A stretch of DNA of 64,000 nt, from the NCBI RefSeq assembly GCF_900176535.1, contig NZ_FWXT01000001.1:2542001-2606000 (forward strand). The letters run 5' to 3'. The notes under the pieces are model-generated. The model was given only the letters and a program-made list of their open reading frames with translations. It was not told the DNA's origin and did not search any database. Positions 16,258 to 24,105 of the stretch are shown here, one piece after another. The first letter of the stretch is position 1. Each line of letters begins with the position of its first letter. The position numbers and the translations under genes are program-made. The DNA is from Pedobacter africanus (GTDB lineage Bacteria; Bacteroidota; Bacteroidia; Sphingobacteriales; Sphingobacteriaceae).

Positions 16258-18351
16258 TTAAGACTCTGTAGTTGCTGGGTTTATTGGTGTCGCGGCAGGA
16301 TCCGCCGGCTGGCTTACCCCATCGTGCAGCAATCCTTCGGCAGCAGGCTTCTGATCGCCGGTACCATTCACAAATTCATCATAAGTGGTGCGGTTATCGA
16401 AAGGGCGTTTGCCCAGGATCTCTTCTAAATCTGCCTGGAAAAGAATCTCTTTCTCTATTAATTTCTGAGCCAGTTTTTCTAACCCGTCCCGTTTTTCGGT
16501 AAGCAACGCTTTAGTTCTCGCATATACATCAGCAATTAAAGTACGAACTTCAGTGTCGATCATTTCGGAAGTTTTTTCCGAGTACGGCTTGTTGAAGTTA
16601 TATTCGTTTTGCGGATCGTGGAAAGAAACGTTACCAATGGTATCGTTCATGCCATAGATGGTCACCATAGCGTAAGACAATTTCGTGATCCTTTCCAGGT
16701 CGTTCTGTGCACCTGTAGAGATTTTACCGAATACAATGTCTTCCGCAACACGGCCCCCCATGGTCATACACATGCCGTCTGTCAATTGCTCTGTAGTATA
16801 CAGAAATTGTTCTTTAGGCAGGTATTGGGCATAGCCAAGGGCTGCAACACCGCGCGGAACAATGGATACTTTTACCAGTGGGTCTGCGTGCTCCAGGAAC
16901 CAGCCGGCAATTGCATGCCCGGCTTCGTGGTAAGCAACGATACGTTTTTCTTCAGGAGATATAATTTTGTTTTTCTTTTCCAGACCACCGATTACACGGT
17001 CAATAGCATCCTGAAAATCCTGCATGTCTACAAACTCCTTATTGCGGCGTGCAGCAATTAAAGCGGCTTCGTTACACACATTCGCAATCTCTGCACCGGC
17101 AAATCCGGGTGTTTGAGCAGATAATTTTTTAGCATCTACGATTTTATCTGTTTTAATCGGCTTCAGGTGAACTTTAAAGATCTGCTCACGTCCAACCAGA
17201 TCCGGCTTGTCAATGGATATCTGCCTGTCGAAACGGCCTGGTCTTAGTAAAGCAGAGTCTAGTACATCAGGGCGGTTTGTTGCTGCAAGGATAATGATAC
17301 CGGAGTCTGTACCGAAACCATCCATTTCAACCAGAAGCTGGTTCAGGGTGTTTTCCCGCTCATCATTTCCCCCCATCATGCTGTTCTTACCGCGGGCGCG
17401 GCCTATGGCGTCTACCTCATCAATAAAGATGATACAAGGAGCTTTGTCCTTTGCCTGCTTAAACAAATCGCGTACACGAGAAGCGCCGACCCCGACGAAC
17501 ATTTCCACGAAATCCGACCCTGAAAGAGAGAAAAATGGAACCTGAGCTTCTCCGGCAACGGCCTTGGCTAGTAAAGTCTTACCTGTACCAGGAGAGCCTA
17601 CCAACAGGGCTCCTTTAGGGATTTTACCCCCAAGGTTGGTATATTTTTTAGGATTTTTAAGGAAATCTACAATTTCCATTACCTCTTGTTTGGCTTCTTC
17701 GAGTCCGGCAACATCGTTAAAAGTAACGTTTACCTGGCTTTCTTTATCAAATAACGTAGCCTTGGATTTTCCAATGTTAAAAATCTGGCCGCCACCACCG
17801 CCGGCACCTCCGCCCATGCGGCGCATGATGAAAATCCAGAATGCGATAAATAGGAGTACCGGAAGGATGATGCTTACGAATAAAGAACCAAAGTTATTTG
17901 TGCGGCTTACCTTTTCGGCCCGGACCTGTTGGTCAAGTGGAATATTTTTTTGTGATTCTTGCAGGTCTTTGTCCAGGCCATCCATCGTTCCGGCGTTGAA
18001 ATAAACAGTTGGCCCCTCGTTGGTGCCAAAATTATTCCTGCTCTGGTATTGCTTGTATCTTGGATCTTTAAGCCGGTCTTTTTTGATAAAAACCTCTACT
18101 TTTACTACATCTTCGTTTTTATAGGCGACCAGTTTTTCGACGTCTCCAGGTTGCAGCATCTGGGTTTCAAATGTTCTGTAGGAAACGGTTTTTGCAGTAT
18201 CGCCGCTAAATAAAAACTGCAATAGGATAAGACCTAAAATAATTGCAGCATATACCCAGAAGATATTAAATTTTGAACCTTTTTGAGGTTTTTTGGGAAT
18301 ATTGGGAATTCTCTTGATCAACTTGGGCTTTGTATTTGGATTCTCTTTCAT
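16258..18351 (-). CDS. ftsH: ATP-dependent zinc metalloprotease FtsH
   Basis: Hexameric inner-membrane AAA+ protease that degrades misfolded and short-lived membrane and cytosolic proteins; 697 residues. Order: cytosolic N-terminus, membrane segment 1 (about 30-48), periplasmic domain, membrane segment 2 (about 155-175), a Gly-rich linker, Walker A GSPGTGKT (about 252-259), Walker B IIFIDEVDAIGR, the second-region-of-homology RPGRFDR, and the zinc site HEAGH (about 475-479). The C-terminal tail is long and Ala/Pro/Thr rich, as often in Bacteroidota. It lies 25 bases after rsfS on the same strand and before the LUD gene, forming a likely operon. Confidence 0.97.
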   Translation of the reverse strand: MKENPNTKPKLIKRIPNIPKKPQKGSKFNIFWVYAAIILGLILLQFLFSGDTAKTVSYRTFETQMLQPGDVEKLVAYKNEDVVKVEVFIKKDRLKDPRYKQYQSRNNFGTNEGPTVYFNAGTMDGLDKDLQESQKNIPLDQQVRAEKVSRTNNFGSLFVSIILPVLLFIAFWIFIMRRMGGGAGGGGGQIFNIGKSKATLFDKESQVNVTFNDVAGLEEAKQEVMEIVDFLKNPKKYTNLGGKIPKGALLVGSPGTGKTLLAKAVAGEAQVPFFSLSGSDFVEMFVGVGASRVRDLFKQAKDKAPCIIFIDEVDAIGRARGKNSMMGGNDERENTLNQLLVEMDGFGTDSGIIILAATNRPDVLDSALLRPGRFDRQISIDKPDLVGREQIFKVHLKPIKTDKIVDAKKLSAQTPGFAGAEIANVCNEAALIAARRNKEFVDMQDFQDAIDRVIGGLEKKNKIISPEEKRIVAYHEAGHAIAGWFLEHADPLVKVSIVPRGVAALGYAQYLPKEQFLYTTEQLTDGMCMTMGGRVAEDIVFGKISTGAQNDLERITKLSYAMVTIYGMNDTIGNVSFHDPQNEYNFNKPYSEKTSEMIDTEVRTLIADVYARTKALLTEKRDGLEKLAQKLIEKEILFQADLEEILGKRPFDNRTTYDEFVNGTGDQKPAAEGLLHDGVSQPADPAATPINPATTES

Positions 18352-18376
18352 TGTTAGTCAAAAAATTGTTGAATGA

Positions 18377-18751
18377 TCAGGCGCTTTGGTAGGAAGTAGA
18401 CTGGGCATCGCCCCACAGGTCTTCAATGCCATAAAATTCGCGCTTTTCAGTTTTAAATACGTGTACAACTATGTCAAAATAATCAAGAATAATCCAGTCT
18501 GCATGTTCCAGCCCTTCTTTTCTCCAGGGATTAATTTGTGTTTTTTTATAGATTTCTTCCTCTACACTATCGGCAATTGCTTTTACCTGTGTTGCGGAAT
18601 CTGCGTTGCAGATGATAAAGTAATCAGAAACTGAACTGTTGAGTTCTCTCAGGTCTAATCTTACAATATCGTTTCCTTTTTTTTCCTGTATGCCATGTAC
18701 AGCGATCTCAGAGAGGTATGTAGAAAGGTTTCCGATTTTCTTTTTTACCAT
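18377..18751 (-). CDS. rsfS: Ribosome silencing factor RsfS
   Basis: Iojap-family protein, 124 residues, that binds ribosomal protein L14 and blocks subunit joining when nutrients are scarce. Motifs: VRLDLRELNSSVSDYFIICNA, GLEHADWIILDYFDIVVHVF and the C-terminal EFYGIEDLWGDA. Length and order match the family. It heads the rsfS-ftsH-LUD operon. Its start is 41 bases from the divergent birA start, and opposed -7 boxes for the two genes overlap in this short gap. Confidence 0.94.
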   Translation of the reverse strand: MVKKKIGNLSTYLSEIAVHGIQEKKGNDIVRLDLRELNSSVSDYFIICNADSATQVKAIADSVEEEIYKKTQINPWRKEGLEHADWIILDYFDIVVHVFKTEKREFYGIEDLWGDAQSTSYQSA

Positions 18752-18761
18752 TAAATTGTTT

Positions 18762-18769
18762 TAATTTTG
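18762..18769 (+). promoter_or_regulatory. -7 box for birA
   Basis: TAATTTTG on the plus strand matches TAnnTTTG and ends 24 bases before the TTG start of birA. It lies inside the presumed leader of rsfS, facing away from it. Confidence 0.45.
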
Positions 18770-18774
18770 ATAAA

Positions 18775-18782
18775 CAAATATA
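18775..18782 (-). promoter_or_regulatory. -7 box for rsfS
   Basis: Minus-strand TATATTTG matches TAnnTTTG, 24 bases upstream of the rsfS start. Together with the plus-strand box at 18762-18769 it makes a back-to-back promoter pair in which each box sits in the other's transcribed region. Confidence 0.45.
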
Positions 18783-18792
18783 CAATCAACAC

Positions 18793-19569
18793 TTGCAAAA
18801 TAACACTTTTTCAACATTATTTGTTGGTCAAAATTTGATCAGATTATCTGAGGTTGATTCTACCAATAACTTTTTAAAGACAAAAGCTTCAAATTCCGAG
18901 CCATTACCGGAAGGGACTGTTATTATGGCAGATAAACAATTTGCTGGACGTGGGCAGCAGCAAAATACCTGGTATGCGGAACCGGGTCTGAACCTTACAT
19001 TCAGTATTTACCTTTGCCCGTCCTTTTTGGCTGTAAGTCAACAATTTCTGTTGAATATGGCTGTTAGCGTGGCTTTAAGAGATGCATTAGGGGATTTGCT
19101 TGGGCCTTTTTTAAAAGTGAAATGGCCGAATGACCTGTATTACAAAAACCAGAAACTCGGTGGGATCCTGATTGAAAATATCATTGCCGGAACTACCTAT
19201 AAAGCTTGCATTATTGGAATTGGGCTTAACGTAAACCAGCAAAGTTTCGACCCGAAGCTGCTGGGTAGGGCAACTTCTGTCTGGAAAATTTTACAGCAGG
19301 ATGTTAATTTGATAGAGCTGCTGAGTTTGATTTGCAGTAATGTGGAGGCGGAGTACCTAAAGCTGAAATCAGGAAACGTTAATAAGTTACAGTCAGATTA
19401 CATTAATGGCCTTTATCTTTTCAATGAGCCGGCACTTTACCGCCATAATGGCCAGTCTTTCAAAGGCAGGATTGTAAATGTAAGCCAGAATGGCTTATTG
19501 ACAATCCTGTCGGATGCGGTTGAAAGGGAGTTTAATTTTAAAGAAGTAGAATTTTTGAATAACATTTAA
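18793..19569 (+). CDS. birA: Biotin--[acetyl-CoA-carboxylase] ligase
   Basis: Attaches biotin to the carboxyl-carrier protein of acetyl-CoA carboxylase through biotinyl-AMP; 258 residues. Visible are RLSEVDSTNNFLK, the biotinyl-AMP loop FAGRGQQQNTWYAEP, LNLTFSIYL, KWPNDLYYKNQKLGGILIEN and GIGLNVNQ. There is no N-terminal DNA-binding domain, so this is the catalytic-only (group I) form without repressor function. The start is TTG at 18793: no in-frame ATG occurs before residue 45, and the residues from this TTG on match the family. Divergent from rsfS and followed by pfkA after 60 bases that contain a nested hairpin. Confidence 0.93.
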   Translation: MQNNTFSTLFVGQNLIRLSEVDSTNNFLKTKASNSEPLPEGTVIMADKQFAGRGQQQNTWYAEPGLNLTFSIYLCPSFLAVSQQFLLNMAVSVALRDALGDLLGPFLKVKWPNDLYYKNQKLGGILIENIIAGTTYKACIIGIGLNVNQQSFDPKLLGRATSVWKILQQDVNLIELLSLICSNVEAEYLKLKSGNVNKLQSDYINGLYLFNEPALYRHNGQSFKGRIVNVSQNGLLTILSDAVEREFNFKEVEFLNNI

Positions 19570-19574
19570 AGATT

Positions 19575-19626
19575 ATAGCTAATTTCACGGCCTTGTAAAA
19601 GAAATGTTTTTAAAAGGCTGAGCTAT
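19575..19626 (+). other. Nested hairpin in the pfkA leader
   Basis: ATAGCT (19575-19580) pairs with AGCTAT (19621-19626), and inside them GCCTT (19590-19594) pairs with AAGGC (19614-19618). The outer 3' arm ends 3 bases before the pfkA ATG. This could be a translation-control structure or weak attenuator; short arms limit confidence. Confidence 0.35.
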
Positions 19627-19629
19627 CAA

Positions 19630-20613
19630 ATGAACAAGATAAAGAATATCGGGGTACTAACTTCCGGGGGCGATGCCCCTGGGATGAATGCTGCCATCAG
19701 GGCGGTTGTCAGAGCTGCAATTTATTACGATTTACAAGTTACCGGAATTCTGAGGGGATATGAGGGACTTGTTCATGGAGATTTTATGGAAATGAACAGA
19801 AAGTCTGTTGCCAATATCATCCAGCGCGGGGGAACGATCTTAAAAACCGCGCGCAGCGAAGCCTTCAGGACTAAAGAGGGCCGTGTGCAGGCATACGAGC
19901 AATTAAAAAAACAAAATATAGATGCGCTGATCGTAATTGGCGGAGACGGAACTTTTACAGGGGCTAATTTGTTTACCAATGAATTTAATTTTCCTGTAGT
20001 AGGCTTGCCGGGCACGATTGATAACGATTTGCAGGGAACCGATTTTACCATAGGGTACGATACAGCCATCAATACGGTTGTAAATGCTGTAGATAAGATC
20101 AGGGATACCGCAGAGTCGCACGACCGGTTATTTATTGTGGAAGTAATGGGCAGGGATTCTGGCCTGATAGCTTTAAGAAGCGGTATAGGCGTAGGGGCAG
20201 AGGCAATTCTTATTCCAGAGGCAAATATGGGGGTTGAAGGGCTTATTCAACGTTTGGAGAATGGCCGCAGGGACAAGGCTTCGAAGATCATTATTGTGGC
20301 AGAGGGCGATGAAGTAGGCGGAGCTTTTAATGTTGGAGAGGCGCTGAAGGAAAAATTCCCGAATTATGACATCCGGGTGTCTGTTCTGGGGCATATACAA
20401 CGTGGAGGAAAACCGAGCTGTATGGACCGGGTTTTGGCGAGCCGTTTTGGTGTTGCCGCTGTTGAAGGGGTTTTGAATGGTCAATCTGGTGTGATGGTAG
20501 GACAGGTAAACAGAGAAGTTGTTTTTACACCGTTTGACCACGCAATTAAACACATAGATGCACAGGAGGTGAGTCCGGCCTGGTTAAAACTGGTTGAAAT
20601 ATTGTCGTTATAA
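19630..20613 (+). CDS. pfkA: ATP-dependent 6-phosphofructokinase
   Basis: Commits fructose-6-phosphate to glycolysis with ATP; 327 residues, the standard bacterial length. Motifs: TSGGDAPGMNAAIRAVV (ATP site), ILRGYEGL, IGGDGTFTGA, the catalytic GLPGTIDNDL with its aspartate, FIVEVMGRDSG and LGHIQRGGKPS. The glycine after GGDG indicates the ATP form rather than the pyrophosphate form. It follows birA, and a strong bidirectional terminator lies right after its stop. Confidence 0.97.
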   Translation: MNKIKNIGVLTSGGDAPGMNAAIRAVVRAAIYYDLQVTGILRGYEGLVHGDFMEMNRKSVANIIQRGGTILKTARSEAFRTKEGRVQAYEQLKKQNIDALIVIGGDGTFTGANLFTNEFNFPVVGLPGTIDNDLQGTDFTIGYDTAINTVVNAVDKIRDTAESHDRLFIVEVMGRDSGLIALRSGIGVGAEAILIPEANMGVEGLIQRLENGRRDKASKIIIVAEGDEVGGAFNVGEALKEKFPNYDIRVSVLGHIQRGGKPSCMDRVLASRFGVAAVEGVLNGQSGVMVGQVNREVVFTPFDHAIKHIDAQEVSPAWLKLVEILSL

Positions 20614-20646
20614 AAAAAGGCATTTCAATTTGAAATGCCTTTTTTA
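20612..20646. terminator. Bidirectional terminator between pfkA and ybjQ-like gene
   Basis: AGGCATTTC and GAAATGCCT form a stem around AATTT, flanked by a run of A on the left and T on the right, so it can end transcription from both convergent genes. Confidence 0.85.
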
Positions 20647-20657
20647 TTGATGTTAAA

Positions 20658-20981
20658 TTAATCTTCAACGATTACAGCAGTACCGGTTGCGGCAACCATA
20701 AGCATGCTGCCACCGCTGCCGACAGTTTCGTAGTCAAGGTCTACACCGATAATTGCATTGGCACCCATTGCTGCTGCATACTGCTGCATTTCATTGATGG
20801 CCGTGTTTTTTCCTTCCCTCAATACCTGCTCATATGAACCAGACCTGCCACCAACGATGTCACGGATACCTGCAAAAAGATCTTTAAAAATATTGGCACC
20901 AATAATGGTTTCGCCACTAACCAGGCCGATGTATTTTACTACTTTTTTGCCTTCTATGGAATTGGTTGTTGTAACTAGCAT
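20658..20981 (-). CDS. YbjQ family heavy-metal-binding-domain protein
   Basis: A 107-residue full-length YbjQ/DUF74 protein. Signatures: LVSGETIIGANIFKDLFAG at the front, then VGGRSGSYE, and AMGANAIIGVDLDYETVG in the last third. The family forms pentamers with a proposed metal-binding fold, but no biochemical role is agreed. Convergent with pfkA, sharing its terminator. The ATG at 20981 opens MLVTTTNSIEGKKV, typical of the family. Confidence 0.88.
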   Translation of the reverse strand: MLVTTTNSIEGKKVVKYIGLVSGETIIGANIFKDLFAGIRDIVGGRSGSYEQVLREGKNTAINEMQQYAAAMGANAIIGVDLDYETVGSGGSMLMVAATGTAVIVED

Positions 20982-21030
20982 AACTGTTTATTTTAAGGTT
21001 TGACCATAATCGAAGAATAATGTTACATTA

Positions 21031-21549
21031 TTAGAGCAATTTCTGGAGGACCTGCTGCCAGGAATCTACCCGCTCATAGCCGTTAATAAGCATATTGTGC
21101 GGGGATGAAAAAAGCAGTTTACGCCCATTGAAGCCATGAAAGTTTTTTATCCGGTCATCGATCATTACATCTGCATTTACGATCTTATTTCCGCAGAATA
21201 CAATGTTTTTCCAGCCGACAAAAGGGAAATGATCCGCCAGCCAGTCGAGTTTGTCTTCCAGTGAATTTCTGAATTCTGTAGCTGCGGAGACAACATATAC
21301 TTCATGTTTTTCCTGTAGTGTTTTCACTGCGTCTATACTTCCCGGAATGACTGGCAGATCTCTGAAGAAGCCTTTTTCGTTGATGTAATCGAACCATTTG
21401 TTGTTGGCGTGTTCGGGAACATGATGGTATATTTCATTTCCAGGGTCCAGAACCAGGTCTAAAGGGACGCCATAATCGCGGTGATACAGCTTAATAAACT
21501 TACTTAAAGGGTCGGCAAGGACTTCGTCCATATCGATTGCTATTCTCAT
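21031..21549 (-). CDS. 5'(3')-deoxyribonucleotidase, NT5C-like
   Basis: About 172 residues of the HAD superfamily in the NT5C (cytosolic/mitochondrial 5'(3')-nucleotidase) family, which removes phosphate from deoxynucleoside monophosphates. The nucleophile motif DMDEV lies at residues 6-10, motif 2 is VVSAATEF, and motif 3 is ADVMIDDRIKNF with the metal aspartates. The ATG at 21549 (MRIAIDMDEV) is chosen over one 15 codons upstream because the enzyme begins at its first strand. It is alone, 50 bases from the ybjQ-like start and divergent from rpsP. Confidence 0.87.
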   Translation of the reverse strand: MRIAIDMDEVLADPLSKFIKLYHRDYGVPLDLVLDPGNEIYHHVPEHANNKWFDYINEKGFFRDLPVIPGSIDAVKTLQEKHEVYVVSAATEFRNSLEDKLDWLADHFPFVGWKNIVFCGNKIVNADVMIDDRIKNFHGFNGRKLLFSSPHNMLINGYERVDSWQQVLQKLL

Positions 21550-21628
21550 CAGGGTATTAATGGGGTTTACCCAAATATCTTCTAAATGGACCAATAATTA
21601 CATAAAATGAATTTAAAAATATTGCATC

Positions 21629-21659
21629 TTGTTAATCATTAGTATTTTACTTACTTTTG
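21629..21659 (+). promoter_or_regulatory. Promoter of the rpsP operon
   Basis: TTG at 21629-21631 and TACTTTTG at 21652-21659 are separated by 20 bases, a full match to the Bacteroidota -33/-7 consensus (TTG, 19-20 bases, TAnnTTTG). The predicted leader of about 55 bases before the rpsP ATG can fold a small TATGT/ACATA hairpin at 21689-21703 and could carry an S16 autoregulatory site. Confidence 0.75.
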
Positions 21660-21717
21660 CAGCCCCGCAAGCACGAAGCTCCGGGAACTATGTTGAATAC
21701 ATAAACTAAAAGAAGAA

Positions 21718-22302
21718 ATGGCAACTAAAATCAGATTGCAAAGATTCGGTAAAAAAGGGAAACCTTTTTTCCACGTAGTGGTAGCGGATTCCCGTTCACC
21801 AAGAGATGGTAAATTTATTGAGCGTTTAGGTTCTTATAACCCAAATACCAATCCTGCTACTATTGACCTTAATTTTGATAAAACTCTTGACTGGGTAAAC
21901 AAAGGTGCTGAGCCTACGGATACTTGTCGCGCTATCCTTTCTTATAAAGGTGTTTTGTACAAAAAACACTTAGAAGGTGGTGTTAAAAAAGGAGCTTTGA
22001 CCGCAGAGCAGGCAGAAGCTAAATTTGCGGAGTGGTTGAGCGCCAAAGGAGAAAAAATTGAAGGCAAAAAAGACAGCTTAACCAAGGCAAAAGACGAGGT
22101 TAAAAAAGCTGCTTTAGCTGCTGAGGCAAAGAAAAATGCTGATCGTGCTGCTGCAATTGCAATTAAAAACGCACCTGTAGAAGAAGAGGTGGCAGAAGAA
22201 GTTGCTGTTGAAGAAACTGCAGCTGCAGATGAGGCTCCTGTAGCTGAAGCTTCTGCTGAAGAAGCTCCTGCTGCTGAAGAAAGCAAAGAAGAAGAAGCAT
22301 AG
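21718..22302 (+). CDS. rpsP: 30S ribosomal protein S16 with long acidic/alanine tail
   Basis: S16 helps early assembly of the 30S body. Residues 1 to about 85 are the conserved fold (MATKIRLQRFGKKGKPFF, VVADSRSPRDGKFIERLGSY NP, ILSYKGVLYKKHL). From about residue 105 to 194 there is a tail first rich in Lys/Ala and then in Glu/Ala (EEVAEEVAVEE and EEAPAAEESKEEE at the end), which bacteria such as E. coli lack; long S16 tails are known in Bacteroidota. It heads rpsP-rimM-trmD, but a strong hairpin terminator lies between it and rimM. Confidence 0.97.
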   Translation: MATKIRLQRFGKKGKPFFHVVVADSRSPRDGKFIERLGSYNPNTNPATIDLNFDKTLDWVNKGAEPTDTCRAILSYKGVLYKKHLEGGVKKGALTAEQAEAKFAEWLSAKGEKIEGKKDSLTKAKDEVKKAALAAEAKKNADRAAAIAIKNAPVEEEVAEEVAVEETAAADEAPVAEASAEEAPAAEESKEEEA

Positions 22303-22322
22303 GTTTTTATATTGTGCTGATG

Positions 22323-22366
22323 ATAGCGAAGAATTCATTCCAATGGTTCTTCGCTATTTTTATTTT
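22323..22366 (+). terminator. Internal terminator/attenuator between rpsP and rimM
   Basis: ATAGCGAAGAA (22323-22333) and TTCTTCGCTAT (22347-22357) form a perfect 11-bp stem followed by TTTTATTTTT, ending about 10 bases before the rimM ATG. It has all features of an intrinsic terminator inside the rpsP-rimM-trmD operon. Confidence 0.8.
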
Positions 22367-22375
22367 TAGGTATTT

Positions 22376-22903
22376 ATGAAACAGGAAGAAGCATTTTATA
22401 TTGGGTATATTACCAAAACCAAAGGTCTGAAAGGAGAAGTTCAGGTATTTTTTGAATACGATGAGCCGGAATTGTTAGACCTGGATGTTGTTTTTGCAGA
22501 GATCAATGGCAAGATGGTTCCGTTTTTTGTATCGTCCTGTAAACTGCAGCACAACAATACGGGTAATTTTTATTTTGATGACATTGATCATATAGACAAG
22601 GCGCAGCAATTGGTAAAGAAAAAGGTGTACCTGCCATTGACCAAAATGCCTGACCGCTCTGATGATGATTTTCATTACAATGATCTTAAAGGCTTTGTTG
22701 TTTCGGACGAGACTCAGGGCGAATTGGGCGAGATTATTGAAATAAACGAATATCCCCAGCAATTTGTGGCGACCATTTTGTATCAGGGTAAAGAAATAAT
22801 GTTCCCTTTAAATGAGGATATGATTGTGGAGATCGACCAGGAGCAAGGTAGCATGCTGGTTGATTTACCAGAAGGCCTGCTTGATATTTATCTGTCAAAT
22901 TAG
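22376..22903 (+). CDS. rimM: Ribosome maturation factor RimM
   Basis: Binds S19 and helps mature the 30S head; 175 residues. The N-terminal RimM domain begins FYIGYITKTKGLKGEVQV and the C-terminal PRC-barrel contains DLKGFVVSDETQGELGEIIEI and KEIMFPLNEDMIVEID. Length is normal. It lies 73 bases after rpsP and 15 before trmD. Because an intrinsic terminator precedes it, rimM and trmD are probably expressed below rpsP by read-through, or from an unseen promoter. Confidence 0.95.
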   Translation: MKQEEAFYIGYITKTKGLKGEVQVFFEYDEPELLDLDVVFAEINGKMVPFFVSSCKLQHNNTGNFYFDDIDHIDKAQQLVKKKVYLPLTKMPDRSDDDFHYNDLKGFVVSDETQGELGEIIEINEYPQQFVATILYQGKEIMFPLNEDMIVEIDQEQGSMLVDLPEGLLDIYLSN

Positions 22904-22918
22904 TTTTAACTTTACCGA

Positions 22919-23596
22919 ATGCGTTTTGACATCATATCTGTTTTACCTGATCTGCTTGGGAGTCCTTTTGCCCATTCTATATTGCTGCGGGCACAAAAAA
23001 AAGGAATTGCCGAAATTGTGGTGCACAATCTGAGGGATTACGCCAGCAATAAACAAAAGAGTGTTGACGACTATCCTTATGGGGGAGGCAGCGGTATGGT
23101 CATGTCTATTGAGCCTTTTGCACGCTGTATTGAAACACTAAAAGCGGAGCGGGTGTATGATGAGGTTATTTTTATGAGTCCGGACGGAGAAACCTTTAAC
23201 CAGACAATTGCGAATGAATTGTCGGGAAAAGCAAATGTCATGATCCTTTGCGGGCATTATAAAGGCATTGATCAGCGGATCAGGGACTTATTTGTAACCC
23301 GGGAAATTTCTATTGGTGATTATGTGCTTTCAGGAGGAGAACTGCCCGCTGCGGTTTTGGTCGACGCGATTGTTCGTCTTATCCCGGGGGTACTAAATGA
23401 TGAAACCTCAGCCCTTTCCGATAGCTTCCAGGGCGAATTGCTGGATGCTCCGGTTTATACCAGGCCTGCAGACTGGAGGGGACATAAGGTTCCCGAGGTG
23501 TTACTGAGCGGACATGAGGCAAAAATTAACGAGTGGCGTCATGAGCAGGCCCTGGTCCGGACGCAGCAGCGCAGGCCTGATCTTTTAGCAGATTAA
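22919..23596 (+). CDS. trmD: tRNA (guanine-37-N1)-methyltransferase
   Basis: SAM-dependent enzyme that methylates G37 next to the anticodon and prevents frameshifting; 225 residues. SPOUT trefoil-knot motifs: MRFDIISVLPDLL, DDYPYGGGSGMVM, LCGHYKGIDQRI (about residue 112), EISIGDYVLSGGE and the C-terminal PEVLLSGHEAKINEWR. Normal length. Usually rplS follows directly; here two small HTH-like genes lie between. Confidence 0.97.
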   Translation: MRFDIISVLPDLLGSPFAHSILLRAQKKGIAEIVVHNLRDYASNKQKSVDDYPYGGGSGMVMSIEPFARCIETLKAERVYDEVIFMSPDGETFNQTIANELSGKANVMILCGHYKGIDQRIRDLFVTREISIGDYVLSGGELPAAVLVDAIVRLIPGVLNDETSALSDSFQGELLDAPVYTRPADWRGHKVPEVLLSGHEAKINEWRHEQALVRTQQRRPDLLAD

Positions 23597-23788
23597 TCCA
23601 TTTCATTTTTGCCATCCCGGCCATACAGGCTTTTTTGAATGCTTTTTGTTTTTTAAGCAAAAAAATTAAATATTTTGTTGGGGCATGAAAATTTTTTGAG
23701 TACGTTTACACTAAAAAATTATAATGGCGCTGTATTTTTTATGAGATATTCCGTAAAAAATAATTAACACTAACTAAATATAATGTTT

Positions 23789-24085
23789 ATGAGCGATAAA
23801 GCAAGAAAGTACAAGATCAACGATTTTTTGTTGAAGTTGCCGGTATCTCAATACAGGGATGCTGTAAAAATCATTCCGAAGGTACTTGGGGTTTCCCTGA
23901 ATACCTTTCATAATTACAGGAACATTTTAAGTGGGGATAAACAGGATATTCCCTATGAGAAAGTTGTACTGTTTGAAAAGCTGTTTGGCCTGAAGAGTGG
24001 CGGGCTGATTAATAAAGAAACAAAATGCAAGCCGCTGAACGAACTTTTGAATAAAGAACGGATCGGGAGTGGCCCGAGTAAGTAA
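23789..24085 (+). CDS. Small HTH-like protein, copy 1
   Basis: About 98 residues, not a named family to me. The central segment KIIPKVLGVSLNTFHNYRN (about residues 25-43) looks like the first helices of a lambda-repressor-like HTH, and DIPYEKVVLFEKLFGLKSGGL like the next two, as in XRE proteins. About half of 80 aligned residues are identical to the neighbouring copy at 24106-24375, so the pair is a tandem duplication that has diverged. An ATG two codons upstream (23783) is an alternative start. The C-terminal tail (KCKPLNELLNKER) differs from copy 2. Probable DNA-binding regulator; targets unknown. It breaks the usual trmD-rplS adjacency. Confidence 0.6.
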   Translation: MSDKARKYKINDFLLKLPVSQYRDAVKIIPKVLGVSLNTFHNYRNILSGDKQDIPYEKVVLFEKLFGLKSGGLINKETKCKPLNELLNKERIGSGPSK

Positions 24086-24105
24086 CGCCAAAGCTTATTT
24101 GTAAA

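Noticed and set aside
21942..22286. Minus-strand Ala/Ser-rich frame opposite rpsP
   Set aside because: It is the complement of the repetitive GCT/GAA codons of the S16 tail.
23597..23788. Insertion-sequence ends around the mini-HTH genes
   Set aside because: No terminal inverted repeats or target duplications were seen on either side, and no transposase is present.
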